A stretch of DNA of 64,000 nucleotides, from positions 124,001-188,000 of the forward strand of contig CAWCUF010000001.1 of assembly GCA_963798745.1 (NCBI GenBank), in the 5' to 3' direction. The notes under the pieces were generated by a model. That model had not been told where the DNA came from. It did no database searches and saw nothing but the letters and a program-made list of their open reading frames with translations. A program made the translations under genes and the position numbers. The stretch comes from Prado023 sp963798745. GTDB taxonomy: Bacteria; Actinomycetota; Actinomycetes; S36-B12; CAIYMF01. Below are positions 8,352 through 18,296 of this stretch, in pieces. How positions within the stretch are numbered: the first letter of the stretch is position 1; the number at the start of each line of letters is the position of its first letter.

Positions 8352-10202
8352 TCATTCCACCGTGACGGACTTGGCCAGGTTGCGCGGCTGGTCCACGTCG
8401 TGGCCCTTGGCCGTGGCCAGCTCGCAGGCGAACACCTGCAACGGCACCGTGGAGACCAGGGGCTGCATGAGCGTCGGGCAGGCCGGGACGCGGATGAGGT
8501 GATCGGCGTACGGCGTGACCGCCTCATCGCCCTCCTCGGCGATCACGATCGTCACCGCGCCGCGGGCCCGCACCTCCGCGATGTTGGAGATGATCTTCTC
8601 GTGCAGGATGCTGCGGCCCTGCGGCGGTGGCACCACCACGATCACCGGCACGCCGTCCTCGATCAGGGCGATCGGGCCGTGCTTGAGCTCGCCCGCGGCG
8701 AACCCCTCGGCGTGCATGTAGGCCAGCTCCTTGAGCTTGAGCGCTCCTTCGAGAGCCACCGGGTAGCCCACATGTCGGCCGATGAACAGCACCGAGGGCG
8801 CCTCGGCGAACCTCTGGGCCAGTGCGCGCACGCCCTCGACGGTGTCCAGGACGAGGTCCACCTTCTGCGGCATGGCGGCCAGCTGCCCGACGATGGCCGC
8901 CACCTCGTCGCCGAACTTGTTGCCCCGGACCTGGGCCAGGTACAGCGCCACCAGGTAGACCGCCACGATCTGGGTCAGGAAGGCCTTGGTGGAGGCCACC
9001 GCGATCTCCGGACCGGCCTGCGTGTAGAGCACGGCGTCGGACTCCCGGGGGATCGTCGAGCCGTTCGTGTTGCAGATGGCCAGCACCCGCGCGCCCTGCT
9101 CACGAGCGTGCCGCACGGCCATCAGCGTGTCCATCGTCTCGCCGGACTGGCTGATCGCGATGACCAGGATGCGTCGGGTCAGGATCGGGTCTCGGTAGCG
9201 GAACTCACTGGCCAGCTCGACCTCGGTGGGGATCCGCGTCCAGTGCTCGATCGCGTACTTGGCCACCAGGCCGGCGTGGTAGGCGGTGCCGCAGGCCACG
9301 ATGACGATCTTGTCGATCTCGCGCAGCTCGGCGACCGGGATCTGCACCTCGTCCAGGCGCAGCCGGCCGTCCTCGGCGATCCGGCCCAGCAGCGTGTCGG
9401 CGACGGCCTTGGGCTGCTCGGCGATCTCCTTGAGCATGAACAGGTCGAAGCCGCCCTTCTCCGCGGCCGCCGCGTCCCAGGTGACCGTGAACGGGCTGAC
9501 CTGCACCGGTGCCCCGAGGAAGTCGGTGACCACCACGCTGTCGGCGCGCAGGTCCACCACCTGGTCCTGGCCGAGCTCGATGGCCTCGCGGGTGTAGTCG
9601 ATGAACGCCGCGACGTCGGAGGCCAGGAAGTTCTCGCCGTCGCCGACCCCGACCACCAACGGGGAGTTGCGCCGGGCGGCGACGACCCGACCGGGCTCGT
9701 CGGCGTGCACCGCGACCAGCGTGAACGCCCCGGACAGCCGGCGGGCCGCGGCGCGCATCGCCTCGGCGAGGTCCCCGTGCTCCTCGAGGGTGGCCTCCAG
9801 CAGGTGGGCCACCACCTCCGTGTCGGTCTCGGAGGCCATCACCACGCCACGCTGGCCGAGCTCGGCGATCAGCTCGGCGAAGTTCTCGATGATGCCGTTG
9901 TGGATCACTGCCACCCGGCCACCGCTGGACAGGTGCGGGTGGGCGTTGATGTCGGTCGGCCCGCCATGGGTGGCCCACCGGGTGTGCCCGATGCCGGTGC
10001 TCGACGCGGCCATCGGGTCCGCGGCCAGCAGCGCCGCCAGGTTGGCCAGCTTGCCGGCCTTCTTGCGCAGGTCGAGCTGACCATCGGCGGCCACCACCAC
10101 GATCCCGGCCGAGTCATATCCCCGGTACTCCAGACGCTTGAGCCCACCGACGACCACGTCCACAGCCGATCGATGACCTGCGTATCCCACGATTCCGCAC
10201 AT
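8352..10202 (-). CDS. glmS: Glutamine-fructose-6-phosphate aminotransferase (isomerizing)
   Basis: First committed step to UDP-GlcNAc: fructose-6-phosphate plus glutamine gives glucosamine-6-phosphate. 616 residues. The start is fixed because the glutaminase nucleophile must be Cys2 (MCGIVGYAG). An N-terminal class II glutamine amidotransferase domain (to about 220) precedes two SIS sugar-isomerase domains (SQSGETMDT in the first). The protein ends in the conserved LAKSVTVE. A TACCCT hexamer lies 6 nt before the ATG and no ribosome binding site is visible, suggesting a leaderless mRNA. No glmS ribozyme fits in this space. Confidence 0.97.
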   Translation of the reverse strand: MCGIVGYAGHRSAVDVVVGGLKRLEYRGYDSAGIVVVAADGQLDLRKKAGKLANLAALLAADPMAASSTGIGHTRWATHGGPTDINAHPHLSSGGRVAVIHNGIIENFAELIAELGQRGVVMASETDTEVVAHLLEATLEEHGDLAEAMRAAARRLSGAFTLVAVHADEPGRVVAARRNSPLVVGVGDGENFLASDVAAFIDYTREAIELGQDQVVDLRADSVVVTDFLGAPVQVSPFTVTWDAAAAEKGGFDLFMLKEIAEQPKAVADTLLGRIAEDGRLRLDEVQIPVAELREIDKIVIVACGTAYHAGLVAKYAIEHWTRIPTEVELASEFRYRDPILTRRILVIAISQSGETMDTLMAVRHAREQGARVLAICNTNGSTIPRESDAVLYTQAGPEIAVASTKAFLTQIVAVYLVALYLAQVRGNKFGDEVAAIVGQLAAMPQKVDLVLDTVEGVRALAQRFAEAPSVLFIGRHVGYPVALEGALKLKELAYMHAEGFAAGELKHGPIALIEDGVPVIVVVPPPQGRSILHEKIISNIAEVRARGAVTIVIAEEGDEAVTPYADHLIRVPACPTLMQPLVSTVPLQVFACELATAKGHDVDQPRNLAKSVTVE

Positions 10203-10208
10203 GGGTGC

Positions 10209-10214
10209 AGGGTA
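10209..10214 (-). promoter_or_regulatory. Candidate -10 element of a leaderless glmS transcript
   Basis: TACCCT on the minus strand ends 6 nt before the glmS ATG at 10202, which would put the transcription start at or next to the start codon. No convincing -35 is seen and there is no Shine-Dalgarno sequence. Confidence 0.45.
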
Positions 10215-10284
10215 GTCCGAGCCACGGACAGCCCCGGTGGGGCGCGCAGGCACCACCCGGACTCGGGGTCAGCCCGGCATCGGT

Positions 10285-11650
10285 TCAGCCCAGCAGGGGG
10301 ATCTCCCGGGCCACCACGCCGGCCAGTTCGTCGGCGACCTGCCGGGCCTGGGCATCCGAGGGTGCCTCGACCATGACCCGGACCACCGGCTCGGTCCCGC
10401 TGGGCCGCAGCAGCACCCGGCCGGTCTCGCCCAGGTGCGCCTGGGCCGCGGCGACCGCCGAGGTCAACCCCGGTGCGGAGCCGACCGCGGAACGGTCCAC
10501 GCCCGCCACGTTGATCAACACCTGCGGCAGCTTGTCCATCGCCCCGGCCAGGTCGGCCAGGGACCTGCCGGTGTCGGCCATCCGGGCCAGCAGGTGCAGG
10601 GCGGTCAGCGTGCCGTCGCCGGTCGTGGCGTAGTCGAGCAGCACGACGTGCCCGCTCTGCTCGCCGCCGAGGTTGTACCCGTTGGCCCGCATCGACTCCA
10701 GCACGTAGCGGTCACCGACACCCGTCTCGACCACCTCGATGCCCTCGCGGCGCATCGCCAGCTTGAAGCCCAGGTTGCTCATCACGGTGGCGACCACGGT
10801 GTTGCGCGCGAGCTTGCCGCCGGTCGCGCATGGCCAGGGCCAGCACCGCCATGATCTGGTCGCCGTCGATGACGGCGCCCTGGGCGTCGACGGCCAGGCA
10901 CCGGTCGGCATCGCCGTCGTGGGCGATCCCCACGTCGTAGCCGTGCTCCACGACGGCCTCGCGCAGGTCGGCCATGTGCGTGGAGCCGCAGCCCTCGTTG
11001 ATGTTGTACCCGTCCGGGCTGGAGTGGATCGCCAGCACCTCCGCGCCCATCCGGCGCAGCGCCCGAGGCGAGGGCCCCGCTGCCGCGCCGTTGCCGGTGT
11101 CGACGACCACCTTGAGCCCGGTCAGCCGGTTCGGGGTGCACGAGAGCAGGTGCTCGACGTAGTCGCTGACCGCGTCGGCGTGGTCCACGACCCGACCCAC
11201 GTCGGCGCCGATCGGCCGCGTCCAGCCCTCCCGCAGCCGCACCTCGATCTGGTCCTCCACGTCGTCGGGCAGCTTGTGCCCGCCGCGGGCGAAGAACTTG
11301 ATGCCGTTGTCGGGCATCGGGTTGTGCGAGGCCGAGATCATCACGCCCAGGTCCACACCGAGCTCGGCGGTCAGGTGCGCCACCGCGGGGGTCGGCACCA
11401 CGCCCAGCACGAGCACGTCCAGACCCGCACTGGCCAGTCCGGCCACCGTCGCCGCCTCCAGGAACTCCCCGCTGGCCCGCGGATCGCGACCCACCACCGC
11501 CCGCGGTCGGGCCCCTGGGCGCCCCGCGTGCAGCTCCCCGAGGTCCCCGAGCACGTGCGCGGCCGCCGCCGCGAGATCCAGTGCGAGGTCGGCGGTGAGC
11601 TCCCGGTTGGCCAGCCCACGCACCCCGTCCGTGCCGAACAACCTGCCCAC
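10285..11650 (-). pseudogene. glmM: Phosphoglucosamine mutase GlmM with an apparent one-base frameshift
   Basis: GlmM converts glucosamine-6-phosphate to glucosamine-1-phosphate. The GTG start at 11650 has AGGAGG upstream and gives MGRLFGTDGVRG. The same frame contains the phosphoserine loop ISASHNPMPDNG and the metal site HDGDADRC, then becomes nonsense after ALAMRD near residue 276 and stops at 10712. The remainder continues in another frame (KLARNTVVATVMSN, GGEQSGH, RPSGTEPVVRV) to 10285. Removing one C from GACCGGCGGCAAG (about 10815-10825) restores a normal 454-residue protein. GlmM is normally essential, so a sequencing or assembly error is more likely than a true pseudogene unless a second copy exists. 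Confidence 0.9.
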
Positions 11651-11789
11651 GTCGCTGCCTCCTGCGTTGGTGTGCTCCGCACCGGAGCCTAGCCCCGCAC
11701 CGCCCGGCGCCCGAGGCGCGCACCCAGGGCCCGACCGTGCGATGGTCTCGAATGGCGCCGCATGGTCGGGGACGTGGGAACATGTGCGG

Positions 11790-13907
11790 ATGCAGATCTG
11801 GCCCGGCCACCCCTATCCCCTGGGCGCCACCTACGACGGCAGCGGCACCAACTTCGCGCTCTTCTCCAGCGTCGCCGAGCGCGTCGAGGTGTGCCTCATC
11901 GACGACGACGGCGTCGAGGAACGCGTCGAGGTGCAGGAGAGCGACGCCCACGTGTGGCACGTGTACCTGCCCTCGGTGACCCCCGGTCAGCGCTACGGCT
12001 ACCGGGTGCACGGACCCTATGACCCAGCCGCAGGACATCGCTGCGACCCCTCGAAGCTCCTGCTGGACCCCTACGCCAAGGCCATCGACGGGCAGATCAG
12101 CGACGACCCCGCGCTGTTCTCCTACCAGTTCGGTGCCGAGCACGAGCGCAACACCGACGACTCGGCGCCGCACACGATGACCGGGGTGGTCATCAACCCC
12201 TACTTCGACTGGGGGCACGACCGCCCGCCCAAGCACGAGTACCACGAGTCGATCATCTACGAGGCGCACGTCAAGGGCATGTCGATGCGACACCCCGACG
12301 TCCCCGAGGAGATCCGCGGGACGTATGCGGGGATGGCCCACCCGGCGATCATCGACCACCTGAGTTCGTTGGGCGTGACCGCGGTCGAGCTCATGCCGGT
12401 CCACCAGTTCGTCAACGACCCGAACCTGCAGGGCAAGGGCCTGAGCAACTACTGGGGCTACAACACCATCGGGTTCTTCGCCCCGCACAACGCCTACTCC
12501 TCCACAGGACAGCGCGGCGAGCAGGTGCAGGAGTTCAAGTCACTGGTCAAGGCGCTGCACGCGGCCAACATCGAGGTCATCCTCGACGTGGTCTACAACC
12601 ACACCGCGGAGGGCAACCACCTGGGCCCCACGCTGAGCTTCCGGGGCATCGACAACGCGGAGTACTACCGGCTCGTCGACGGCGACGCGGCGCACTACTT
12701 CGACACCACCGGCACCGGCAACTCGCTGCTCATGCGCAGCCCGCACGTGCTGCAGCTGATCATGGACTCGCTGCGGTACTGGGTGGGCGACATGCACGTC
12801 GACGGGTTCCGGTTCGACCTGGCCTCCAGCCTGGCCCGCCAGTTCCACGAGGTCGATCGGCTCTCGGCGTTCTTCGACCTGGTCCACCAGGACCCGCTGG
12901 TCTCCCAGGTCAAGATCATCGCCGAGCCGTGGGACGTCGGGGACGGCGGCTACCAGGTCGGTGGGTTCCCGCCGCTGTGGACCGAGTGGAACGGCAAGTA
13001 CCGCGACGCCGTGCGTGACTTCTGGCGCGGCGAGCCGTCGTCACTGGCCGAGTTCGCCAGCCGGATCACCGGTTCCTCGGATCTGTACGGGCACTCCGGG
13101 CGCCGCCCGATCGCCTCGATCAACTTCGTGACCGCCCACGACGGGTTCACCCTGACCGACCTGGTCTCCTACAACGGCAAGCACAACGACGCCAACGGCG
13201 AGGGGGGCGCGGATGGGGAGAACCACAACTCGTCGTGGAACTGCGGCGCTGAGGGGCCCACGACCACCAAGACGGTCAACCGGCTGCGCCAGCGCCAGCG
13301 CCGCAACTTCCTGGCCACGCTGATGATCTCCCAGGGCGTGCCGATGCTGGCCCACGGCGACGAGCTGGGCCGAACCCAGCAGGGCAACAACAACGGCTAC
13401 TGCCAGGACAACGAGCTCACCTGGATCGACTGGGACCTGAGCACCGAGGACGCCGCGCTGCTGGAGTTCACCCGTGCGGTGGTCGCGTTGCGCAAGGACC
13501 ACGCCACGCTGCGCCGGCGGCGCTTCTTCCGCGGCGCCGCCGCCCACGGCGGCGAGTCCGAGATCGGGGACATCGAGTGGTTCACCCCGGCAGCAGAGCC
13601 GATGTCCGACGACGACTGGAACCACTACTTCGCACGCTCCGTGATGGTGTTCCTCAACGGGGACAAGATCCTCGAACCGGATGGACGGGGCCAGCGGATC
13701 GTGGACGACTCGCTCCTGCTACTGCTCAACGCGCACGGCGACAAGCTGACGTTCACCGTGCCCCCGGCCGAGTACGGCCAGCGCTGGTCGGCGCTGCTGG
13801 ACACCGAGGAGCGGATCAAGCCGGGCGCGACCTTCGCCGCCGATGGCAGGCTCACCCTCGCCGGGCACAGCCTGGCCGTGCTGTCCCGACCGTCGCTGGA
13901 GCAGTGA
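11790..13907 (+). CDS. glgX: Glycogen debranching enzyme GlgX/TreX
   Basis: Hydrolyses alpha-1,6 branches of glycogen or limit dextrin. The 705-residue protein has an N-terminal CBM48 (YPLGATYDGSGTNFALFS) and a GH13 subfamily 11 catalytic domain. The nucleophile is in DGFRFDLAS, the acid/base in IIAEPWDVG and the transition-state stabiliser in VTAHDGFTLTD. Conserved NNNGYCQDNE appears later. The ATG at 11790 follows a weak GGGA. treY begins 3 nt after the stop, so linear maltodextrins released here can be passed to TreY and TreZ. The gene is divergent from glmM. Confidence 0.95.
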   Translation: MQIWPGHPYPLGATYDGSGTNFALFSSVAERVEVCLIDDDGVEERVEVQESDAHVWHVYLPSVTPGQRYGYRVHGPYDPAAGHRCDPSKLLLDPYAKAIDGQISDDPALFSYQFGAEHERNTDDSAPHTMTGVVINPYFDWGHDRPPKHEYHESIIYEAHVKGMSMRHPDVPEEIRGTYAGMAHPAIIDHLSSLGVTAVELMPVHQFVNDPNLQGKGLSNYWGYNTIGFFAPHNAYSSTGQRGEQVQEFKSLVKALHAANIEVILDVVYNHTAEGNHLGPTLSFRGIDNAEYYRLVDGDAAHYFDTTGTGNSLLMRSPHVLQLIMDSLRYWVGDMHVDGFRFDLASSLARQFHEVDRLSAFFDLVHQDPLVSQVKIIAEPWDVGDGGYQVGGFPPLWTEWNGKYRDAVRDFWRGEPSSLAEFASRITGSSDLYGHSGRRPIASINFVTAHDGFTLTDLVSYNGKHNDANGEGGADGENHNSSWNCGAEGPTTTKTVNRLRQRQRRNFLATLMISQGVPMLAHGDELGRTQQGNNNGYCQDNELTWIDWDLSTEDAALLEFTRAVVALRKDHATLRRRRFFRGAAAHGGESEIGDIEWFTPAAEPMSDDDWNHYFARSVMVFLNGDKILEPDGRGQRIVDDSLLLLLNAHGDKLTFTVPPAEYGQRWSALLDTEERIKPGATFAADGRLTLAGHSLAVLSRPSLEQ

Positions 13908-13909
13908 TC

Positions 13910-16432
13910 ATGGGCCAGCGCAACCTGCCCCGCCCGGGTCGGCACCTGCCCCTGTCGACCTACCGGCTCCAGCTCGGCCCGGACCTGTCCTTCGATGACG
14001 TCGCCGCGCGCCTGGACTACTACCAGGCCCTCGGGGTCACCGACCTGTACCTGTCCCCGATCCTGGCCGCCGCGCCAGGTTCGACCCACGGCTACGACGT
14101 GGTCGACCACAGCCGGATCAGCGAGGTGATCGGTGGCCGGGCGGCCTTCGAGCGGCTGGCCGAACAGGCACACACCCGCGGGCTGGGCGTCATCGTCGAC
14201 GTGGTGCCCAACCACATGGCCGTGCCCACGCCGGCCTACCTGAACCGAGCACTCTGGTCGGTGCTGGCCCAAGGCACCGACTCGCCCTATGCGTCCTGGT
14301 TCGACGTCGACTGGGGCGCCTCCGAGGCGGCTCGGGTGCTGATGCCCATCCTGGGCGCGCGGATCGGTGACGTGCTCGGCGCCGGCGAGCTGTCGATCGA
14401 GGAGTTGGTCATCCCCGAGCTGGGCGATGAGCCACAGCCGGTCCTGCGCTACTTCGAGCACGTGCTGCCGGTGCGACCCGGCACCGAGTCGCTGCCACTG
14501 GCCGACCTGGTCGAGCGGCAGTTCTACCGGCTGGCCTACTGGCACGTGGCCGACGAGGAGCTGAACTACCGCCGGTTCTTCGACGTCGGAACCCTGGCCG
14601 CGGTGCGCGTCGAGATCGACGAGGTGTTCGACGCGACGCACGCGCTGCTGCTCGAGCTGTTCGACGCCGGGCACATCGACGGCTTCCGCATCGACCACCC
14701 CGATGGTCTGGCCGACCCGCGGGGCTACTTCGAGCGACTGTCCCAGGCGACCGACGGTGCCTGGGTGGTGGCCGAGAAGATCCTGGAGTTCGACGAGGAG
14801 GTCCCCAACGACTGGGCGGTGGCAGGCACCACCGGCTACGACGCCCTGTGGCGGATCCAGGCGCTGTTCGTCGACCCGAACGGCGGACGGCCGCTGGGCA
14901 AGCTGATGCAGCGGCTGGCCGACGACCGCCGCGGCGACCTCGAGGAACTGGTCGCCGAGGCCAAGACCCAGGTCGTGACCGGGCCGCTGTACGCGGAGGT
15001 CGATCGGCTCACCAGCCTGATGGCCGACATCTGTGACGCGGACGTGCGCCTGCGCGACCACACCTCGCGGGCGCTGCGTGAGTGCGTCATGGCCCTGCTC
15101 GTTGCCTTCGACCGCTACCGGGCCTACATCGTGCCCGGGCAGGCGCCGAGCACGACGAGCAAGAAGGTGATGGCCGCCGCCGCGGAGCGCGCCCGCGCCG
15201 AGCTCGACGAGGAACGGCACGCCACCTTGGAGGTCGTGGTCGACCTGCTGCTCGGCAAGGAGACCGGCAGCTCCGGTCGGGTCACCGAACCGGTGCGCGC
15301 CGAGTTGATCGTGCGCTTCCAGCAGGTCTGCGGAGCCGTGATGGCCAAGGGCGTGGAGGACACCGCGTTCTACCGCTGGACGCATCTGGTGAGCCTCTGC
15401 GAGGTCGGTGGCGCCCCGCAGCAGTTCGGGGTCGAGCCCGACGAGCTGCACACCTGGGCCCGCCACGCCGTCACCGCCATGCCCGCCACGATGACGGCGG
15501 GTTCCACCCACGACGCCAAGCGCGGCGAGGACGTCCGGGCGCGCCTGAGTGCTCTGGCCGAGTACCCGGACGACTGGGTCGAGCTCGTCACGACGCTACG
15601 CGAGCTCACCGCCGAGCAGCGTCCCGTCGGCCTGGACGGGCGCACCGAGAACCTGCTCTGGCAGACCCTGGCAGGGACGTGGACCGCGCAGGGACCGATC
15701 AGCGCCGAACGGCTGGTCCGCTACCTGGAGAAGGCCAGCCGCGAGGCCAAGACCTGGACCTCGTGGTCGGCCCCGGATGTGGCCGCGGAGACGGCCCTGG
15801 CCGACTACGCCACCCACCTGCTGGCCGATCCCGGGGTCGCCGAACTGTTCGCGGCCTGGGTCAAGCGAACCGCTGCGTCGGTGCGCGCCACCGTGCTGGG
15901 CACCAAACTGGTGCAGCTCACCCTGCCGGGAGTCGCCGACGTCTACCAGGGCACCGAATCGCTGGAGGTGGCGCTGGTCGACCCGGACAACCGCGGGCCG
16001 GTCGACGCCGAGGGCCTGGCCGCCCGATTGGCGCGGCTCGACGAGGGGGCCAGCCCCTCGGGGCTCTCCGAGGAGAAGCTGGCCCTGACCGCGGCCGCCC
16101 TGCGGCTGCGGCGCGCGCACCCCGGTGCCTTCGTGGGCCCGGAGGCCGGCTACAAGCCGCTGCCCACGTCCACCGGTCATGCGGTGGCGTTCGCCCGCAC
16201 CGAGGGCGAGACGGCGTTGGCCGTCACCGTCGTGACACGGCTGAGCTCGTCGCTGCACCCGCACGGCGGGTGGGACGACCACACGGTGGTGCTGCCCGAG
16301 GGCCGCTGGCGCAACCTGCTGTCCAGCGCTGACGCGCAGCCGCTGGCCGGCGGACCCCACGAACTGGCGGTGCTGCTGCGCAGCCGGCCGGTCGCGCTGC
16401 TGGTGGCCGTGGCCGAGGACGAGCAGGGCTAG
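13910..16432 (+). CDS. treY: Malto-oligosyltrehalose synthase
   Basis: Isomerises the reducing-end alpha-1,4 bond of maltodextrins to an alpha,alpha-1,1 bond, giving maltooligosyltrehalose. 840 residues, GH13 subfamily 26. Motifs are STYRLQLGPDLSFDD at the N-terminus, DVVPNHMA, the nucleophile in HIDGFRIDHPDGLADP, the general acid in VVAEKILEFDEEVP, and STHDAKRGEDVRARL. The ATG at 13910 has GGAG 8 nt upstream and begins 3 nt after the glgX stop, suggesting coupling. A GTG at 13904 would add two residues. Followed by treZ. Confidence 0.96.
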   Translation: MGQRNLPRPGRHLPLSTYRLQLGPDLSFDDVAARLDYYQALGVTDLYLSPILAAAPGSTHGYDVVDHSRISEVIGGRAAFERLAEQAHTRGLGVIVDVVPNHMAVPTPAYLNRALWSVLAQGTDSPYASWFDVDWGASEAARVLMPILGARIGDVLGAGELSIEELVIPELGDEPQPVLRYFEHVLPVRPGTESLPLADLVERQFYRLAYWHVADEELNYRRFFDVGTLAAVRVEIDEVFDATHALLLELFDAGHIDGFRIDHPDGLADPRGYFERLSQATDGAWVVAEKILEFDEEVPNDWAVAGTTGYDALWRIQALFVDPNGGRPLGKLMQRLADDRRGDLEELVAEAKTQVVTGPLYAEVDRLTSLMADICDADVRLRDHTSRALRECVMALLVAFDRYRAYIVPGQAPSTTSKKVMAAAAERARAELDEERHATLEVVVDLLLGKETGSSGRVTEPVRAELIVRFQQVCGAVMAKGVEDTAFYRWTHLVSLCEVGGAPQQFGVEPDELHTWARHAVTAMPATMTAGSTHDAKRGEDVRARLSALAEYPDDWVELVTTLRELTAEQRPVGLDGRTENLLWQTLAGTWTAQGPISAERLVRYLEKASREAKTWTSWSAPDVAAETALADYATHLLADPGVAELFAAWVKRTAASVRATVLGTKLVQLTLPGVADVYQGTESLEVALVDPDNRGPVDAEGLAARLARLDEGASPSGLSEEKLALTAAALRLRRAHPGAFVGPEAGYKPLPTSTGHAVAFARTEGETALAVTVVTRLSSSLHPHGGWDDHTVVLPEGRWRNLLSSADAQPLAGGPHELAVLLRSRPVALLVAVAEDEQG

Positions 16433-16518
16433 CCGCAGCGCCGCAGCGCCGGTGGCCCGAGGCGCAGCCGGCCCGGGGCGCCCGCGGGATGGCCAGGACG
16501 ACACGGAGGATGGAGCAG

Positions 16519-18279
16519 ATGACAACGCAGCCATTGAGAGTGTGGGCCCCTGGGGCCGCGGCGGTCGAGGTCCTACTGCCCGGGTCGCAGGCACATGTGG
16601 CCATGACACCGGAGGCGTCGGGCTGGTGGGTCGGTCCCGCGCTGCCCAGCGGGACCGACTACGCGTTCAGCCTCGACGGCGGCCAGCCCTACCCCGATCC
16701 GCGCAGCCCCTGGCAGCCGGCCGGGGTGCACGCCGCAAGTCGGACCTTCGACGCCTCGGCGTTCACCTGGCCCACTGGTTGGGCCGGCCGGCCCGCGCGG
16801 GGCGCGGTGCACTACGAGCTGCACATCGGCACCTTCACGCCCGAGGGGACGCTGGACTCGGCGATCACCCGGCTGGGTCACCTGGTCGAGCTCGGCGTGG
16901 AGATGGTCGAGCTGATGCCGGTGGCGGCCTTCGACGGCAACCGCGGCTGGGGTTATGACGGCGTGGACCTCTACGCGGTGCACGATGCCTACGGCGGCCC
17001 GGCCGCGCTGCAGCGGTTCGTGGCCGCGGCGCACGAGGCCGGGCTCGGCGTCTGCCTCGATGTGGTGTACAACCACCTCGGGACGGTGGGCAACTACCTG
17101 GGGCAGTTCGGTCCGTACTTCAGCGACCGGCACTCCACACCCTGGGGCGACGCCGTGAACCTCGACGGGCCGGACTCGGGTCCGGTGCGCGCGTTCCTCG
17201 TGGACAACGCGCTGCGCTGGTTCACCGACTTCGGCATCGACGCGCTACGCCTGGACGCGGTCCACGCGCTGATGGACGACTCCGAGGTGCACCTGCTCAC
17301 GGAGCTGGCGGCGGCGACCTCGCAACTCTCCGCGCGCCTGGGCCGGCCCCTGTCGCTGGTGGCTGAGTCCGACCTCAACCAGCCGCGCATGGTGGTGCCG
17401 CACCCCGACGGGGGCCTGGGGATGGACGCGCAGTGGGCCGACGACGTGCACCACGCGCTGCACACGCTGATGACCGGCGAGCGGCACGGCTACTACGTGG
17501 ACTTCGGCACCGTCGACGTGCTGGCCAAGGCCCTGACCGAGGTGTTCGTCCACGACGGCGGGCACTCGACGTTCCGGGGCATGGACTGGGGCGCCCCCGT
17601 GCCGCCGGATCTGCCCGGGCACGCGTTCGTGGTCTCCGCGCAGAACCACGACCAGGTCGGCAACCGGGCGCTCGGTGACCGGCCCAGTCGGGTGCTGTCC
17701 GACGGGCAGTTGGCGATCGAGGCCGCGGTGCTCCTGGCCGGTCCCTACACCCCGATGCTGTTCATGGGCGAGGAGTGGGGGGCTCGCACCCCGTTCCAGT
17801 TCTTCACCTCGTTCTCCGACCCGGAGCTCGGTGAGGCGGTGCGGGTCGGGCGGACGGCCGAGTTCGGGTCGCACGGGTGGGTCGACCTCTACGGCGGGAG
17901 CGTCGAGGTCCCGGACCCGCAGGCGCGCTCGACCTTCGAGGCCAGCCGGCTCGACTGGGCGGAGCGGGACTCGGCCCGGGGCGCACGCCTGCTGGACTTC
18001 TACCGGAGCCTCATCCGGGCGCGCCGAGAGGTGGCGGAGCTCGCCGATGACGACCGCAGCCGGACCCGCGTGGAGCACGCGGCCGGAGACGAGTCCTGGT
18101 TCGTGCTGCACCGCGGCGATGTCACGGTGGCGGTGAACCTCAGCGATTTCGCCCAGGTGCTGCCGCTGGCCCGAGCCGACCAGCGCGAGGTGCTGCTGGC
18201 CTGGGAGCCGGTCGAGTTGGGCGCCGACGCAGTCCGGATGCCCGGCCACGACGTCGTGGTCCTGGGGCCGGCCGGCTGA
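16519..18279 (+). CDS. treZ: Malto-oligosyltrehalose trehalohydrolase
   Basis: Releases trehalose from maltooligosyltrehalose, completing the TreXYZ pathway. 586 residues, GH13 subfamily 10. The N-terminal beta domain (RVWAPGAAAVEV) leads into a barrel with DVVYNHLG, the nucleophile in IDALRLDAVH, the acid/base in LVAESDLNQPR and AQNHDQVGNRALGDR. The ATG at 16519 is chosen because GGAGG lies 9 nt upstream and the conserved domain begins at once. ATGs at 16489 and 16510 are in frame but poorly spaced from a ribosome binding site. The gap to treY is 86 nt. Confidence 0.95.
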   Translation: MTTQPLRVWAPGAAAVEVLLPGSQAHVAMTPEASGWWVGPALPSGTDYAFSLDGGQPYPDPRSPWQPAGVHAASRTFDASAFTWPTGWAGRPARGAVHYELHIGTFTPEGTLDSAITRLGHLVELGVEMVELMPVAAFDGNRGWGYDGVDLYAVHDAYGGPAALQRFVAAAHEAGLGVCLDVVYNHLGTVGNYLGQFGPYFSDRHSTPWGDAVNLDGPDSGPVRAFLVDNALRWFTDFGIDALRLDAVHALMDDSEVHLLTELAAATSQLSARLGRPLSLVAESDLNQPRMVVPHPDGGLGMDAQWADDVHHALHTLMTGERHGYYVDFGTVDVLAKALTEVFVHDGGHSTFRGMDWGAPVPPDLPGHAFVVSAQNHDQVGNRALGDRPSRVLSDGQLAIEAAVLLAGPYTPMLFMGEEWGARTPFQFFTSFSDPELGEAVRVGRTAEFGSHGWVDLYGGSVEVPDPQARSTFEASRLDWAERDSARGARLLDFYRSLIRARREVAELADDDRSRTRVEHAAGDESWFVLHRGDVTVAVNLSDFAQVLPLARADQREVLLAWEPVELGADAVRMPGHDVVVLGPAG

Positions 18280-18296
18280 CGCCGGGTGTCTGCGCG

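Noticed and set aside
8283..8355. A 24-residue N-terminal extension of NnrDE starting at an ATGA overlap with glmS
   Set aside because: The extension is unconserved, and the internal ATG has a perfect AGGAGG. Kept only as an alternative start.
10203..10284. A glmS ribozyme or other riboswitch at glmS
   Set aside because: The gap is 82 nt with no ribozyme core, and glmS appears leaderless.
8283..10376. A 697-codon plus-strand open frame opposite glmS
   Set aside because: Antisense shadow of glmS with low-complexity composition.
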